Made by a program: the position numbers and the translations under genes | Shown here: in pieces, positions 6,203-13,502 of the stretch | How positions within the stretch are numbered: the first letter of the stretch is position 1 | Layout: each line of letters begins with the position of its first letter | Notes under the pieces: model-generated | What the model saw: only the letters and a program-made list of their open reading frames with translations | Databases searched by the model: none | What the model was told of the DNA's origin: nothing | From: Chamaesiphon sp. | GTDB lineage: Bacteria; Cyanobacteriota; Cyanobacteriia; Cyanobacteriales; Chamaesiphonaceae | Direction of reading: 5' to 3' | NCBI GenBank assembly: GCA_026786125.1 | Contig: JAJAYU010000179.1 | Span: 1-13,502, forward strand | Length of the DNA stretch: 13,502 bases

Positions 6203-8377
6203 GTGAGTGGAAATGAATCCCGGATGCAAGCAATTTATCAAATCACCAACCGTGAGCTAATGCCGCCTAAGGCATCAAAACGGTTGGAAGATCTGTGGGC
6301 ATCAGATGTCTTCACCTTAGCCAAGATGCAAGAAAGTCTGCCCAAGGATGTATTTAAATCGGTTAAGAAGACAATCCAAACTGGTGAACCGCTAAATATC
6401 TCCATCGCTGATTCTGTCGCTGTAGCGATGAAAGATTGGGCGATTTCTAAAGGTGCACTTTATTACGCTCACGTCTTTTATCCCCTGACTAATGGTACGG
6501 CTGAAAAGCATGACGGGTTTGTTTCTGTTCAAAGTGATGGTACCGTAATCTCAGAATTTGCTGGCAAACTGCTAGTCCAAGGTGAACCCGATGGTTCCTC
6601 TTTCCCAAATGGGGGGATCCGTTCTACCTTTGAAGCTCGTGGTTATACGGCGTGGGATGTAACTAGTCCCGCCTTTATCATGGAAACCGACAATGGTTCC
6701 ACCCTATGTATTCCGACTGCCTTTGTCTCTTGGACTGGGGAAGCTCTAGACAAGAAAACGCCCTTGTTGCGCTCCAACGCGGCGATGAACAAGGCAGCCA
6801 CCCGCGTCTTGAAAATTCTTGGTAATACTAATATCGCGCCAGTTAACTCCAGTTGTGGTGCAGAGCAAGAGTACTTCTTGGTTGACACCAATTTTGCCAA
6901 TAGCCGTCCTGACCTATTATTGGCAGGTAGAACCCTGTTTGGGAAACCACCAGCAAAAGGTCAACAATTTGACGATCACTACTTTGGGGCGATTCCAGAG
7001 CGTGTTCAGGTCTATATGCAAGACGTAGAGGAAAGACTCTACCGCCTGGGCATTCCCGCGAAAACTCGTCACAACGAAGTCGCGCCTGGCCAATTTGAAA
7101 TCGCACCGTACCATGAAGCGGCTAACGTTGCGACTGACCATCAGCAATTGATCATGACAATTCTGAAAACTACTGCCAAAAAGCATGGCTTCATGTGTTT
7201 ATTACATGAGAAACCATTCGCTGGCATTAATGGTTCTGGTAAGCACGTTAACTGGTCAGTTGGGAATGCGACCCAGGGTAACTTGCTCGAGCCAGGGGAC
7301 AATCCTCACTCCAATGCTCAATTCCTCGTCTTCTGTGGCGCGGTAATTCGTGGCGTTCATAAATTTGGACCACTATTACGGGCAGTGATTGCAACCGCGA
7401 GTAATGACCATCGTTTGGGTGCCAATGAAGCTCCTCCAGCAATTATGTCGGTGTATCTGGGTTCTCAGCTCCAAGATGTCTTCGACCAAATTAAGCAGGG
7501 CGCATTAAAAGGCTCCACTGACAAAGGGATGATGAACATTGGGGTCGATACCTTACCAATACTGCCAAAAGATGCAGGAGATCGCAACCGCACTTCACCA
7601 TTCGCTTTTACTGGCAACCGATTTGAGTTTCGGGCAGTTGGTTCGGCGCAATCGGTAGCAGGGCCATTAGTGGCAATGAATACGATCCTCGCTGATTCCC
7701 TCACCTGGATGGCTGATAAATTAGAGGGTGAAATCGCTAAAGGCACAGATCTAAATAAAGCAATCGAAGCTGTACTCAAAGAAGTCATCGACAACCACGG
7801 TGCAGTTGTATTCAATGGCAATGGTTACTCTGAAGAGTGGCACAAAATGGCTGTCGAAGAACGCGGTTTACGCAACTTGCGGACAACTCCAGACGCGCTG
7901 CCTGTACTGAATGAGCCAGAAATCATCAGCCTATTCCAAGGCATGGGAATTCTATCTCCAGTTGAGTTAGCCAGTCGCTATGAAACTTACTCCGAGCAGT
8001 ATATTCTATCGATCGAAGTTGAAGCTAAACTAGTGATTAGTATTGCTAAAACCATGATTTATCCAGCCGCAACTCGCTATCTGACTGATCTCGCAACTAC
8101 TGTTGCTGGACTCAAAGAAATCGGTGTTGATTTTGATATAGAAAGTGCCCAAACTGTCGCGACATTAACTAAGTCAATGATGGATTCAGTTAGCAAGTTA
8201 GCATTAGCATTAAGTAGTCATGATTTCGATTCTACCGAAGCACATATGCAATATTTGGTCAAAACTGTTCGTCCGTTAATGGATGAAGTACGCAAATATG
8301 CTGATGGATTGGAAGGTGAAGTCGCTGATGATATGTGGCCATTGCCTACTTATCAAGAAATGTTGTTTATCAAATAA
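6203..8377 (+). CDS. glnN: Type III glutamine synthetase (GSIII, GlnN)
   Basis: ATP-dependent ligation of ammonium to glutamate to form glutamine. From the GTG at 6203 the protein is 724 aa, the length I recall for cyanobacterial GlnN, and begins (M)[19 protein letters not shown], the usual start of the family. GSIII landmarks: [28 protein letters not shown] with Glu221 and Glu223 as probable metal ligands, [21 protein letters not shown] from about 343, and [20 protein letters not shown] near 460-480. It is far larger than GSI and unrelated to it in its N-terminal part. Starting at the in-frame TTG at 6077 would add 42 residues not expected in the family. In other cyanobacteria glnN is induced by NtcA under nitrogen starvation; only imperfect NtcA-like sites are visible here. 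It is monocistronic, with its own terminator. Confidence 0.97.
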   Translation: MSGNESRMQAIYQITNRELMPPKASKRLEDLWASDVFTLAKMQESLPKDVFKSVKKTIQTGEPLNISIADSVAVAMKDWAISKGALYYAHVFYPLTNGTAEKHDGFVSVQSDGTVISEFAGKLLVQGEPDGSSFPNGGIRSTFEARGYTAWDVTSPAFIMETDNGSTLCIPTAFVSWTGEALDKKTPLLRSNAAMNKAATRVLKILGNTNIAPVNSSCGAEQEYFLVDTNFANSRPDLLLAGRTLFGKPPAKGQQFDDHYFGAIPERVQVYMQDVEERLYRLGIPAKTRHNEVAPGQFEIAPYHEAANVATDHQQLIMTILKTTAKKHGFMCLLHEKPFAGINGSGKHVNWSVGNATQGNLLEPGDNPHSNAQFLVFCGAVIRGVHKFGPLLRAVIATASNDHRLGANEAPPAIMSVYLGSQLQDVFDQIKQGALKGSTDKGMMNIGVDTLPILPKDAGDRNRTSPFAFTGNRFEFRAVGSAQSVAGPLVAMNTILADSLTWMADKLEGEIAKGTDLNKAIEAVLKEVIDNHGAVVFNGNGYSEEWHKMAVEERGLRNLRTTPDALPVLNEPEIISLFQGMGILSPVELASRYETYSEQYILSIEVEAKLVISIAKTMIYPAATRYLTDLATTVAGLKEIGVDFDIESAQTVATLTKSMMDSVSKLALALSSHDFDSTEAHMQYLVKTVRPLMDEVRKYADGLEGEVADDMWPLPTYQEMLFIK

Positions 8378-8402
8378 CATTTGATTTGATTTGATTTTAA
8401 TC

Positions 8403-8432
8403 AAGACCGTTCAAATCGAACGGTCTTTTTTT
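8403..8432 (+). terminator. Intrinsic terminator of glnN
   Basis: AAGACCGTTC (8403-8412) pairs with GAACGGTCTT (8418-8427) across an AAATC loop and is followed by five further T (8428-8432). It lies 25 bases after the glnN stop. A short TTTGA pentamer repeat (three units, about 8380-8394) sits between them. Confidence 0.93.
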
Positions 8433-8470
8433 AAATAAGTTCTCGGATTAAAATATCGAGATTAAATAGT

Positions 8471-8938
8471 ATGGCTAATAATTTATACGAACGTGATTTG
8501 CAGTTATGGATCGACCAAACGATTCAGCAGTTAAAAAATCGTGAATTTGGATCATTGGATGTCGAACACTTGATTGAGGAGTTGGTTGATTTGGGTCGAG
8601 CGGAAAAAAATGCTCTCAAAAGTAACCTGACAATTTTGCTAGCACATTTACTCAAATTGTTAGTCCAAAATGATGTACCTGACACAATGAAAGGAAGCTG
8701 GTATAGTTCTGTACTCGAACATCGGCAGCGAGTTCTAGATAACTTGGCAGATACACCTTCACTTAAAAGTTTATTATTAGAGACGGTAGAAAAGGCTTAT
8801 CATACTAGCCGCAAGTTAGCGATTAAAGAAGGGAATTTAGCTAAATTCGGGGTGCAGATACCAGCGGAAAGTGAATATCCTCTGATTTGTCCCTTTTCGA
8901 TAGATCAAATTCTAGATGAAGATTTTTATGGTATTTAA
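8471..8938 (+). CDS. DUF29 domain-containing protein
   Basis: A 155-aa protein with the DUF29 pattern common in cyanobacteria: LYERDLQLWIDQTIQQLKNREF, then DVEHLIEELVDLGRAEKNALKSNL, LLAHLLKLL, a central W near residue 77 (GSWYSSVLEHRQRV) and the C-terminal CPFSIDQILDEDFYG. It is mostly alpha-helical by composition, with no signal peptide or membrane span. The function of DUF29 is not known. These genes are numerous and often repeat-associated in cyanobacterial genomes. It lies alone between the glnN terminator and the convergent tyrA. The ATG at 8471 lacks a Shine-Dalgarno sequence. Confidence 0.9.
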   Translation: MANNLYERDLQLWIDQTIQQLKNREFGSLDVEHLIEELVDLGRAEKNALKSNLTILLAHLLKLLVQNDVPDTMKGSWYSSVLEHRQRVLDNLADTPSLKSLLLETVEKAYHTSRKLAIKEGNLAKFGVQIPAESEYPLICPFSIDQILDEDFYGI

Positions 8939-8950
8939 TTGAATTGATTG

Positions 8951-8966
8951 TTTATTTATTTATTTA
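8951..8966. repeat. TTTA tetranucleotide repeat at the tyrA end
   Basis: Four TTTA units lie between the convergent DUF29 and tyrA genes. The array supplies the tyrA stop codon (TAA on the minus strand, 8962-8960) and its last Lys codon, so a change in copy number would extend or alter only the C-terminal tail. No hairpin terminator is visible between the two genes. Confidence 0.7.
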
Positions 8967-9868
8967 TCTTTTATTCGATTAGATTCTCCATCTTTCTCCA
9001 TCGTTGAACAGTTGATAAAATCAGAGCGAACAGATTGGTTTACAGCCAATAAATCTTTTATTTCCAGCCATTGTTTTGATTCTATCGATCCAATGATACT
9101 ATCTAATTGATCGCGATATTGATACAATGATCCTAAGATTGCTGCCTGATTATATTCTGCCATCATCATCCCCATTTCAGGATTACCACCACCCACCCGA
9201 CTAGTATCTTGAAATCCTGTACTAGCAAATTTTTTAGCAAAATCAAGAATTATTGGATCAGCTTCATGCAAGCAAGCACTAATCAAACTCGCACTCACCA
9301 TAATCGGCAAATGTGAAATCCAAGCAACCGCGAGATCGTGTTGAGCAGGAGTAGCATAATGAAGAATACAGTTTAGCGATCGTACCAACTCAGCCACTCT
9401 TTCCAGGGCTACAGGGGCAGTTTCAGGTGTCGGAGTCAAAACATAAGGTCGGTGATTGAATAGCCCCTTTTCAAAGGCAGCAATCCCGCTTTCAGAGTTT
9501 CCCGCCATCGGGTGTCCACCCACAAAATTCGGCCATAATTGAGTGGCTCGATCGACAACTGCTCCCTTCACAGAGCCAGCATCAGTAATAATTGTATCGG
9601 AATGAAGATGGGTAACTAATAGCTCAACTGTGGGGACAATTGCCGCAATTGGGGTACAGATAAAAATAATTTCAGTATCTTTTAAACTAGCCAAATTGCA
9701 ACTAGCTCGATCGCAAATACCCTCCCGCTCAGCAATTTCACAAGTAGCTTGTTGACGACTAACGCCAACAACTTGATGCCCCATTTGCCTAAAATCCCAG
9801 CCGAGAGACGCGCCAATTAAGCCAATTCCAACAATCCCAATCTTCACCATCCACCATCCACCATTCAT
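8960..9868 (-). CDS. tyrA: Prephenate/arogenate dehydrogenase (TyrA)
   Basis: The final oxidative decarboxylation of tyrosine biosynthesis. The N-terminal Rossmann domain has GIVGIGLIGASLG with GxGxxG at 14-19. After strand beta-2 comes Ser37-Arg38 rather than an acidic residue, which suggests NADP preference, as in cyanobacterial arogenate dehydrogenases. The catalytic His119 lies in VGGHPMAG, and a second conserved His is in AWISHLP. The length is 302 aa from the ATG at 9868, which overlaps the stop of the upstream YdcF gene as ATGA. The usual family start would be the ATG at 9850 (MVKIGIVG), giving 296 aa. The six extra residues are encoded by a heptamer repeat, so 9850 may be the true start. 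The C-terminal tail after about 285 is polar and runs into a TTTA repeat. Confidence 0.93.
   Translation of the reverse strand: MNGGWWMVKIGIVGIGLIGASLGWDFRQMGHQVVGVSRQQATCEIAEREGICDRASCNLASLKDTEIIFICTPIAAIVPTVELLVTHLHSDTIITDAGSVKGAVVDRATQLWPNFVGGHPMAGNSESGIAAFEKGLFNHRPYVLTPTPETAPVALERVAELVRSLNCILHYATPAQHDLAVAWISHLPIMVSASLISACLHEADPIILDFAKKFASTGFQDTSRVGGGNPEMGMMMAEYNQAAILGSLYQYRDQLDSIIGSIESKQWLEIKDLLAVNQSVRSDFINCSTMEKDGESNRIKDK
9845..9865. repeat. Three tandem heptamers (CACCATC) across the tyrA start
   Basis: CACCATC, CACCATC, CACCATT run at 9845-9851, 9852-9858 and 9859-9865. On the coding strand each unit carries GGTGGATG, so every copy brings an ATG, each in a different frame. The first tyrA ATG (9868) and the homology-supported ATG (9850) bound the array and are in frame. 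This is the third heptamer array in the window. Confidence 0.85.
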
Positions 9869-10464
9869 TTACCACCCGCATATCCAGTCATCAACCACAG
9901 CACAGATCTAAATCCATCTCTGACAGTTTTCTGGACTGGCTCTGGATCTCTACTACTCTCAAAAGTTATCGGTTTAACTTTGATCCCTTTGCTCCCAAAT
10001 ACAATTTCACCAATTATTCTCGCTCGCGGCAGATGATCGTCAGAAGTAACGAGATAAACACTAGTAATGCCCTTGGACTTAAATTGATCGACTAGGGTTG
10101 TAAAATTGGTAACAGTATCGATCGCTTGATAGTCTAGATGTAAATTATCAGCCGATACACCAGCCTTCTTAAAAACCTTTTTAGCGTATTTTGGTGGTGC
10201 GCCACTAGAAATCCACACAGGTAGATTTGGATGAGCATGAGCAAATTTTGCCCCAAAGATTTCTCGCTCCTCTTCACCACCCAAGACAAAAATGGCTTGA
10301 GGTTGAACCCAGGTATTCTCCACCTCTCGATAACCAATCCACCCGATCAACAAAAGGATGGGCGATAGTAGTAAGAGCAGCTTCCACAATTGCCAACGAT
10401 GACGACTGCGACGCTTTTTGGTAGGAGGTAAAGGTAATCGAGAGATAGTGTGATGTTGTGCCAT
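9865..10464 (-). CDS. YdcF/DUF218 family (ElyC/SanA-like) membrane-anchored protein
   Basis: A 199-aa protein. Residues 1-24 are basic (PTKKRRSRHR), then a single hydrophobic helix spans about 28-46 (LWKLLLLLSPILLLIGWIG). This predicts a type II anchor with the C-terminal domain outside the cytoplasmic membrane. The domain shows the DUF218 pattern: AIFVLGGEEER, an ISSGAPP block, AIDTVTN and YLVTSDDHLPRARII. E. coli relatives are linked to envelope integrity and vancomycin sensitivity, but the reaction is unknown. The stop overlaps the tyrA ATG by 4 bases, so the two are probably translationally coupled, though no metabolic link is obvious. A tRNA gene lies 92 bases upstream on the same strand and may share its transcript. 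Confidence 0.88.
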   Translation of the reverse strand: MAQHHTISRLPLPPTKKRRSRHRWQLWKLLLLLSPILLLIGWIGYREVENTWVQPQAIFVLGGEEEREIFGAKFAHAHPNLPVWISSGAPPKYAKKVFKKAGVSADNLHLDYQAIDTVTNFTTLVDQFKSKGITSVYLVTSDDHLPRARIIGEIVFGSKGIKVKPITFESSRDPEPVQKTVRDGFRSVLWLMTGYAGGK

Positions 10465-10556
10465 GCTGCAATGAGCTTGGAAAGGATAAATTTAGGAACT
10501 AGATTGATCCTAGTAAATGCTAGGCTCAAGTTACCACAATTTATCGATACAGACAA

Positions 10557-10630
<74 letters not shown>

Positions 10631-10714
10631 AAACCAACTTAAAACAGCTTACCTAGCATATTCCCAATATCATGGATTCATAACAATCTACTTAAGTTTG
10701 ATAATGTTGAGCAT

Positions 10715-10748
10715 CGATTCGTTGGCTTAGCCTCTCCGTGGAGAATCG
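10715..10748. repeat. REP-like palindromic repeat between tRNA-Arg and queE
   Basis: CGATTC (10715-10720) and GAATCG (10743-10748) enclose GTTGGCTTAGCCTCTCC and a TCTCC-GT-GGAGA hairpin (10733-10744). The 17-nt core 10721-10737 matches the minus strand of 2744-2760 except at two bases. Similar GTTGGCxxAGCCTCTCC sequences are widespread interspersed repeats in cyanobacteria, by recollection. Confidence 0.65.
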
Positions 10749-10790
10749 CCGCTCACATTGTACACAAATCTTTCACCACTTTTTAATTGG

Positions 10791-10805
10791 CTAGCTAATA
10801 GCTAG
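10791..10805. terminator. Short hairpin after queE (weak or no terminator)
   Basis: CTAGCT-AAT-AGCTAG forms a 6-bp stem 4 bases beyond the queE stop codon. It is not followed by a T run in the queE direction, so termination there is doubtful. Confidence 0.25.
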
Positions 10806-10809
10806 TAAA

Positions 10810-11586
10810 TTATAACTGTCCAATCATTTTATGCGTCTGCGGAATCACCCGAATCTGCGGTAGATACTCTTTCATCACAGCTTGCCAAGTCAATACCTGT
10901 TCGGGTGTTGGAGCTGTTAAAGCTGCATTTGTGTGGGGTTGGGCTAATGCTGTCATCGGTTGCAGGAACACGATGATTCGATCGCTCACATCTGCCACTA
11001 GCTGAGCTGCTTGTCGAAGTTCAGCCGGATTAGTAGTCTGAGAAATAATAATTTTCACGAACACATCAACACCCGCATTTTTGCACAGTTGCAAAAATTC
11101 TCGATGTTCCTCCCAGTGAGTCTCGCCGCTGACACTGGGTAACTTAATATCCATTCCTACCAAATCTAGGTATGGCAAAACTTGAACCAACTGTTTAGGG
11201 CGATGTCCCCCTGTTTCCAGATAGATCGGGATCTGAGTTAATTCCTTAACTTGGGGCAAAAATTGGGCGAGAAATGGCGCGTGTAAAAGCGGTTCGCCGC
11301 CAGTGATACTGATACTGTCGTGGAGCTGCGGCTGGTTTTGTTGCTTAATCCAGGTCAGGAGCTGGGATGACTCGATCGGGTTATGATGAGTCGTAAAATC
11401 ACGCGCTCCAGGTGTTTGCTCGATCGAACAAGTCGTTTGCTTTTGCCAGGTATGTTCGCTATCGCAATAATGACAGCGCAAATCGCAACCACCAAACCGG
11501 ACAAAGATCTGTCTGGTGCCGACATTTATCCCCTCACCCTGAATTGCCGAAAAGATTTCAATTAAGTTAGCAGTGAGTGCAGTCAT
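10810..11586 (-). CDS. queE: QueE, 7-carboxy-7-deazaguanine synthase (radical SAM)
   Basis: Converts 6-carboxy-tetrahydropterin to 7-carboxy-7-deazaguanine, a step on the way to preQ0, preQ1 and queuosine. It is 258 aa from the ATG at 11586. Visible motifs: FSAIQGEG near the N-terminus, the radical-SAM cluster CDLRCHYC (CX3CX2C) within RFGGCDLRCHYCDSEHTW, the SAM-binding SITGGEPLL, LETGG and MDIKLPS. The segment between the cluster motif and ISITGGEP is long and contains a non-conserved stretch, accounting for a length at the upper end of the family. The frame extends 4 codons upstream only to a TTG (11598), so I use the ATG. It is divergent from rpsL, no other queuosine gene is in the window, and it requires a 4Fe-4S cluster. 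Confidence 0.94.
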   Translation of the reverse strand: MTALTANLIEIFSAIQGEGINVGTRQIFVRFGGCDLRCHYCDSEHTWQKQTTCSIEQTPGARDFTTHHNPIESSQLLTWIKQQNQPQLHDSISITGGEPLLHAPFLAQFLPQVKELTQIPIYLETGGHRPKQLVQVLPYLDLVGMDIKLPSVSGETHWEEHREFLQLCKNAGVDVFVKIIISQTTNPAELRQAAQLVADVSDRIIVFLQPMTALAQPHTNAALTAPTPEQVLTWQAVMKEYLPQIRVIPQTHKMIGQL

Positions 11587-11597
11587 AAATATTGGCA

Positions 11598-11667
11598 ACC
11601 GATGGACTAACTATTCTAACTTATGCTCGATCTGATCGAGTCCACATTGATTGTCTTGCTCATCGGT
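11598..11667 (-). promoter_or_regulatory. Nested inverted repeats in the queE leader/promoter region
   Basis: ACCGATG (11598-11604) is complementary to CATCGGT (11661-11667), and GGACT (11604-11608) to AGTCC (11639-11643). The 15-bp palindrome CTCGATC-T-GATCGAG (11626-11640) lies between. A TAGAAT -10-like box on the minus strand (11618-11613) sits just downstream of that palindrome. This could be a structured leader, or an operator at a queE promoter. It does not show the preQ1-I or preQ1-II riboswitch patterns I know. Confidence 0.35.
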
Positions 11668-11769
11668 GGCGACAAGCGTACTCAGCAACAGGACACTACA
11701 CAAGCGATCAAATACAAGTAACAACCATTGCAAGTGAAAGCTTTTAGAGAATTGAAATATATTTTTTGA

Positions 11770-11799
11770 TTGACAGGCGGAAACAAATCATCGTAGAAT
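11770..11799 (+). promoter_or_regulatory. Consensus sigma-70-type promoter of the str operon (rpsL)
   Basis: TTGACA (11770-11775), an 18-bp spacer and TAGAAT (11794-11799). Transcription would start near 11806, giving a leader of about 46 nt before rpsL. The -35 box is perfect and the -10 box differs from TATAAT at one base. It is the best promoter match in the window. Confidence 0.8.
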
Positions 11800-11851
11800 G
11801 GTAATTTGTCAACAGTTGGAACCGCTAGGTGACTGCAAAAATTTCTAACAC

Positions 11852-12232
11852 ATGCCAACCATCCAACAGCTAATTCGCAAAGCTCGCGAAGACTATAAAG
11901 TCAAAACTAAGTCACCCGCACTGAAGGAATGTCCTCAGCGTCGTGGTGTGTGTACTCGTGTCTACACAACTACACCAAAAAAACCTAACTCAGCTCTACG
12001 TAAAGTAGCGCGGGTACGGCTAACTTCTGGATTTGAAGTCACAGCATACATTCCTGGGATTGGTCACAACCTCCAAGAACACTCTGTGGTGATGATTCGT
12101 GGCGGTCGGGTAAAAGATTTACCTGGAGTCCGGTATCACATTATTCGCGGTACTCTAGATACTGCTGGTGTCAAAGATCGCAAGCAAGGTCGTTCCAAAT
12201 ATGGAACCAAACGTCCTAAAGCAGCTAAGTAA
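11852..12232 (+). CDS. rpsL: 30S ribosomal protein S12
   Basis: A 126-aa S12 of normal length, full match to the bacterial/plastid pattern: [82 protein letters not shown] and a basic C-terminus. It sits in the 30S decoding centre. The loops TPKKPNS and GGRVKDLPG carry wild-type lysines at the sites where streptomycin-resistance changes usually occur, so a streptomycin-sensitive S12 is expected. The Asp in VKDLP is the residue that is methylthiolated in many bacteria. It is the first gene of the str operon here, behind a consensus promoter. No Shine-Dalgarno sequence is evident before the ATG. Confidence 0.99.
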   Translation: MPTIQQLIRKAREDYKVKTKSPALKECPQRRGVCTRVYTTTPKKPNSALRKVARVRLTSGFEVTAYIPGIGHNLQEHSVVMIRGGRVKDLPGVRYHIIRGTLDTAGVKDRKQGRSKYGTKRPKAAK

Positions 12233-12316
12233 GTCTCACATCTCGATTACTCTAATGTTGAAGAGTGCGTCAATTATATTTGTAAGCTTACATAAAAACC
12301 ATACCTAGTTACGTTG

Positions 12317-12404
12317 CAAACACTCCCATGCTGAGGGTGTCTGCCTATAGTTGTGTTTGGATATCTTCAAGATATTCAGCCCAATTTTAGACAATTGCTA
12401 AAAT
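12317..12404. repeat. Cluster of three inverted repeats in the rpsL-rpsG spacer
   Basis: CAAACAC (12317-12323) with GTGTTTG (12353-12359); ATATCTT-C-AAGATAT (12361-12375); and ATTTTAG (12384-12390) with CTAAAAT (12398-12404). They lie in the 385-bp gap 12233-12617, which holds no gene I can support. No stem is followed by a T run. The gap also holds the two heptamer arrays listed separately; otherwise I see nothing clear in it. Confidence 0.45.
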
Positions 12405-12509
12405 CGAGATAAATTGGTAATCTCTAGTCTCGTTGCGATCGGTAATTCATACCATCACTGAAGATTTCTATATTAATCCTCTATTAAAGCAAGTAAAGTC
12501 AGTGAATTA

Positions 12510-12541
12510 GTTGATAGTTGATAGTTGATAGTTGATAGTTG
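12510..12541. repeat. Heptamer tandem repeat GTTGATA (four copies plus GTTG)
   Basis: Four perfect, contiguous GTTGATA units (12510-12537) followed by GTTG. This is a short tandemly repeated repetitive (STRR) sequence of the heptamer type known from cyanobacteria. It lies 77 bases before rpsG. Confidence 0.95.
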
Positions 12542-12552
12542 CCTACAAGTAA

Positions 12553-12587
12553 CTAAAGCCTAAAGCCTAAAGTCTAAAACCTAAAGC
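12553..12587. repeat. Heptamer tandem repeat CTAAAGC (five copies)
   Basis: CTAAAGC, CTAAAGC, CTAAAGT, CTAAAAC, CTAAAGC at 12553-12587, with single-base changes in two units. It is a second, unrelated heptamer array only 11 bases after the first and 30 bases before the rpsG ATG, within the presumed rpsG leader. Confidence 0.93.
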
Positions 12588-12617
12588 CTGACATATCACC
12601 AATTCAAACTTCGAGTT

Positions 12618-13088
12618 ATGTCACGTAGAACGACAGTTCCAAAACGTCCAGTTCCACCAGATGCTGTCTATAACAGCCGTCTGGTCAATATGATGGTGCG
12701 CCGCATTATGCGGAGCGGTAAGAAATCGATCGCTTATCGAATCATTTATGATGCGATGAAAACAATCGAAGAGCGCACCGGTACCGATCCGCTCGAAACC
12801 TTTGAAAAAGCAGTCAAAAATGCTACTCCCCTAGTGGAAGTCAAAGGTCGTCGGGTTGGTGGTGCGACATACCAAGTACCAATGGAAGTCAAAGCCGATC
12901 GCGGTACAGCACTAGCCATGCGCTGGTTGATCAATTATTCTCGCTCTCGCGCTGGCAAATCGATGTCAGGCAAATTGGCTAACGAGCTGATGGATGCAGC
13001 GAACGAGACAGGTAGTGCGATTCGTAAGCGCGAAGAAACTCACCGGATGGCAGAAGCAAACAAAGCGTTCGCTCACTACCGTTACTAG
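12618..13088 (+). CDS. rpsG: 30S ribosomal protein S7
   Basis: A 156-aa S7 of normal length: [44 protein letters not shown], the conserved [19 protein letters not shown] hairpin, [17 protein letters not shown] and the C-terminal [18 protein letters not shown]. It nucleates folding of the 16S rRNA 3' domain and lines the E-site side of the 30S head. It follows rpsL in the str operon, but with an unusually wide 385-bp spacer filled with repeats. No Shine-Dalgarno sequence stands before the ATG at 12618. Confidence 0.99.
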   Translation: MSRRTTVPKRPVPPDAVYNSRLVNMMVRRIMRSGKKSIAYRIIYDAMKTIEERTGTDPLETFEKAVKNATPLVEVKGRRVGGATYQVPMEVKADRGTALAMRWLINYSRSRAGKSMSGKLANELMDAANETGSAIRKREETHRMAEANKAFAHYRY

Positions 13089-13117
13089 AGTTTTCGTTAC
13101 GACTTGACTCAATCTGC

Positions 13118-13140
13118 GGGCACTTCATCCGACAGTGCCC
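13118..13140. other. Hairpin between rpsG and fusA
   Basis: GGGCACT (13118-13124) and AGTGCCC (13134-13140) flank a 9-base loop. The stem is followed by six A, so it is not a terminator for the operon. It may stabilise the rpsG 3' end or act as a processing site. A weaker AATCTT-AATA-AAGATT hairpin follows at 13153-13168. Confidence 0.5.
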
Positions 13141-13198
13141 AAAAAAGTATACAATCTTAATAAAGATTAACTAGTTTCATTTAAGGCAACAGACAAGT

Positions 13199-13205
13199 AA
13201 GGAGG
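13199..13205 (+). promoter_or_regulatory. Strong ribosome binding site of fusA
   Basis: AAGGAGG, a full anti-16S match, stands 5 bases before the GTG at 13211. It decides the start, since there is no in-frame ATG nearby. Confidence 0.9.
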
Positions 13206-13210
13206 TTATT

Positions 13211-13502
13211 GTGCCACGTACCGTCCCGTTTGAGAAAGTACGCAACATCGGGATTGCAGCCCACATTGATGCGGGTAAAACAACCACCACCGAGAGAATT
13301 TTATATTATTCTGGGGTTGTCCACAAAATCGGTGAGGTTCACGAAGGAACTGCTACCACCGACTGGATGGTGCAAGAACAAGAGCGTGGAATCACCATCA
13401 CCGCCGCCGCAATCAGCACGACTTGGAAAGATCATAAGATCAACATTATCGATACACCTGGGCACGTAGACTTCACGATCGAAGTCGAACGTTCCATGCG
13501 GG
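13211..13502 (+). CDS. fusA: Translation elongation factor G (5' end only)
   Basis: The gene starts with GTG and runs off the window after about 97 codons. The translation begins (M)[19 protein letters not shown] and contains the GTP-binding motifs G1 AHIDAGKTT, the switch I region ending in [10 protein letters not shown], and G3 DTPGHVDF, all in the EF-G form. EF-G drives ribosomal translocation with GTP. It follows rpsG by 122 bases in standard str-operon order, and tuf would be expected next, outside the window. Confidence 0.97.
   Translation, partial: MPRTVPFEKVRNIGIAAHIDAGKTTTTERILYYSGVVHKIGEVHEGTATTDWMVQEQERGITITAAAISTTWKDHKINIIDTPGHVDFTIEVERSMR

Noticed and set aside
6843..7821. Several long minus-strand ORFs opposite glnN
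   Set aside because: Shadow frames of a well-conserved gene; composition follows the antisense of GlnN motifs and no family is recognisable.
12510..12587. Tandem repeats considered as a CRISPR array
   Set aside because: Units are 7 bp and contiguous without spacers, and no cas genes are present.
13104..13153. TTGACT (13104) with TATACA (13148) as a separate fusA promoter
   Set aside because: The 38-bp spacing is far too long and no matching -35 lies at a proper distance from TATACA.

Overview
This window looks like ordinary chromosome from a cyanobacterium. Evidence: a suf cluster in the cyanobacterial order B-C-D-S, a type III glutamine synthetase (GlnN) with cyanobacterial sequence, a TyrA of the arogenate dehydrogenase type, Uma2/DUF820 and DUF29 proteins, an HIP1 octamer (GCGATCGC), heptamer tandem repeats of the STRR kind, and palindromic interspersed repeats. 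GC content is moderate by eye, with many CGATCG-type words. I cannot fix the genus.

Layout. Positions 1-5494 (+) hold the iron-sulfur assembly genes sufB (3' end only), sufC, sufD and sufS. They are interrupted between sufB and sufC by a SAM methyltransferase gene and a Uma2-type nuclease gene. Both the sufB-sufC and sufC-sufD gaps carry palindromic repeat elements. A strong bidirectional terminator at 5512-5542 separates sufS from a small convergent gene (62 aa). From 6203 (+) comes glnN, which starts at a GTG with a good ribosome binding site and ends at a clear terminator, followed by a DUF29 gene. From 8960 to 11586 everything is on the minus strand: queE, then tRNA-Arg(CCT), then a YdcF/DUF218 membrane-anchored protein overlapping tyrA by 4 bases. 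From 11770 (+) a consensus promoter drives the str operon: rpsL, rpsG and the start of fusA.

How the genes work together. SufBCD is the Fe-S scaffold and ATPase complex and SufS supplies sulfur to it. GlnN assimilates ammonium, typically under nitrogen stress. TyrA makes tyrosine. QueE makes a 7-deazaguanine precursor of queuosine and related bases; it needs a 4Fe-4S cluster, the product of machinery like Suf. S12, S7 and EF-G are core translation parts.

I found no convincing undescribed system such as a defence island, CRISPR array, prophage or insertion sequence. The items most worth a second look are the split suf operon with its bracketing inverted repeats, the 86-bp element with 20-bp terminal inverted repeats, three separate heptamer tandem arrays (one forming the start region of tyrA, two between rpsL and rpsG), and nested inverted repeats in the queE leader.
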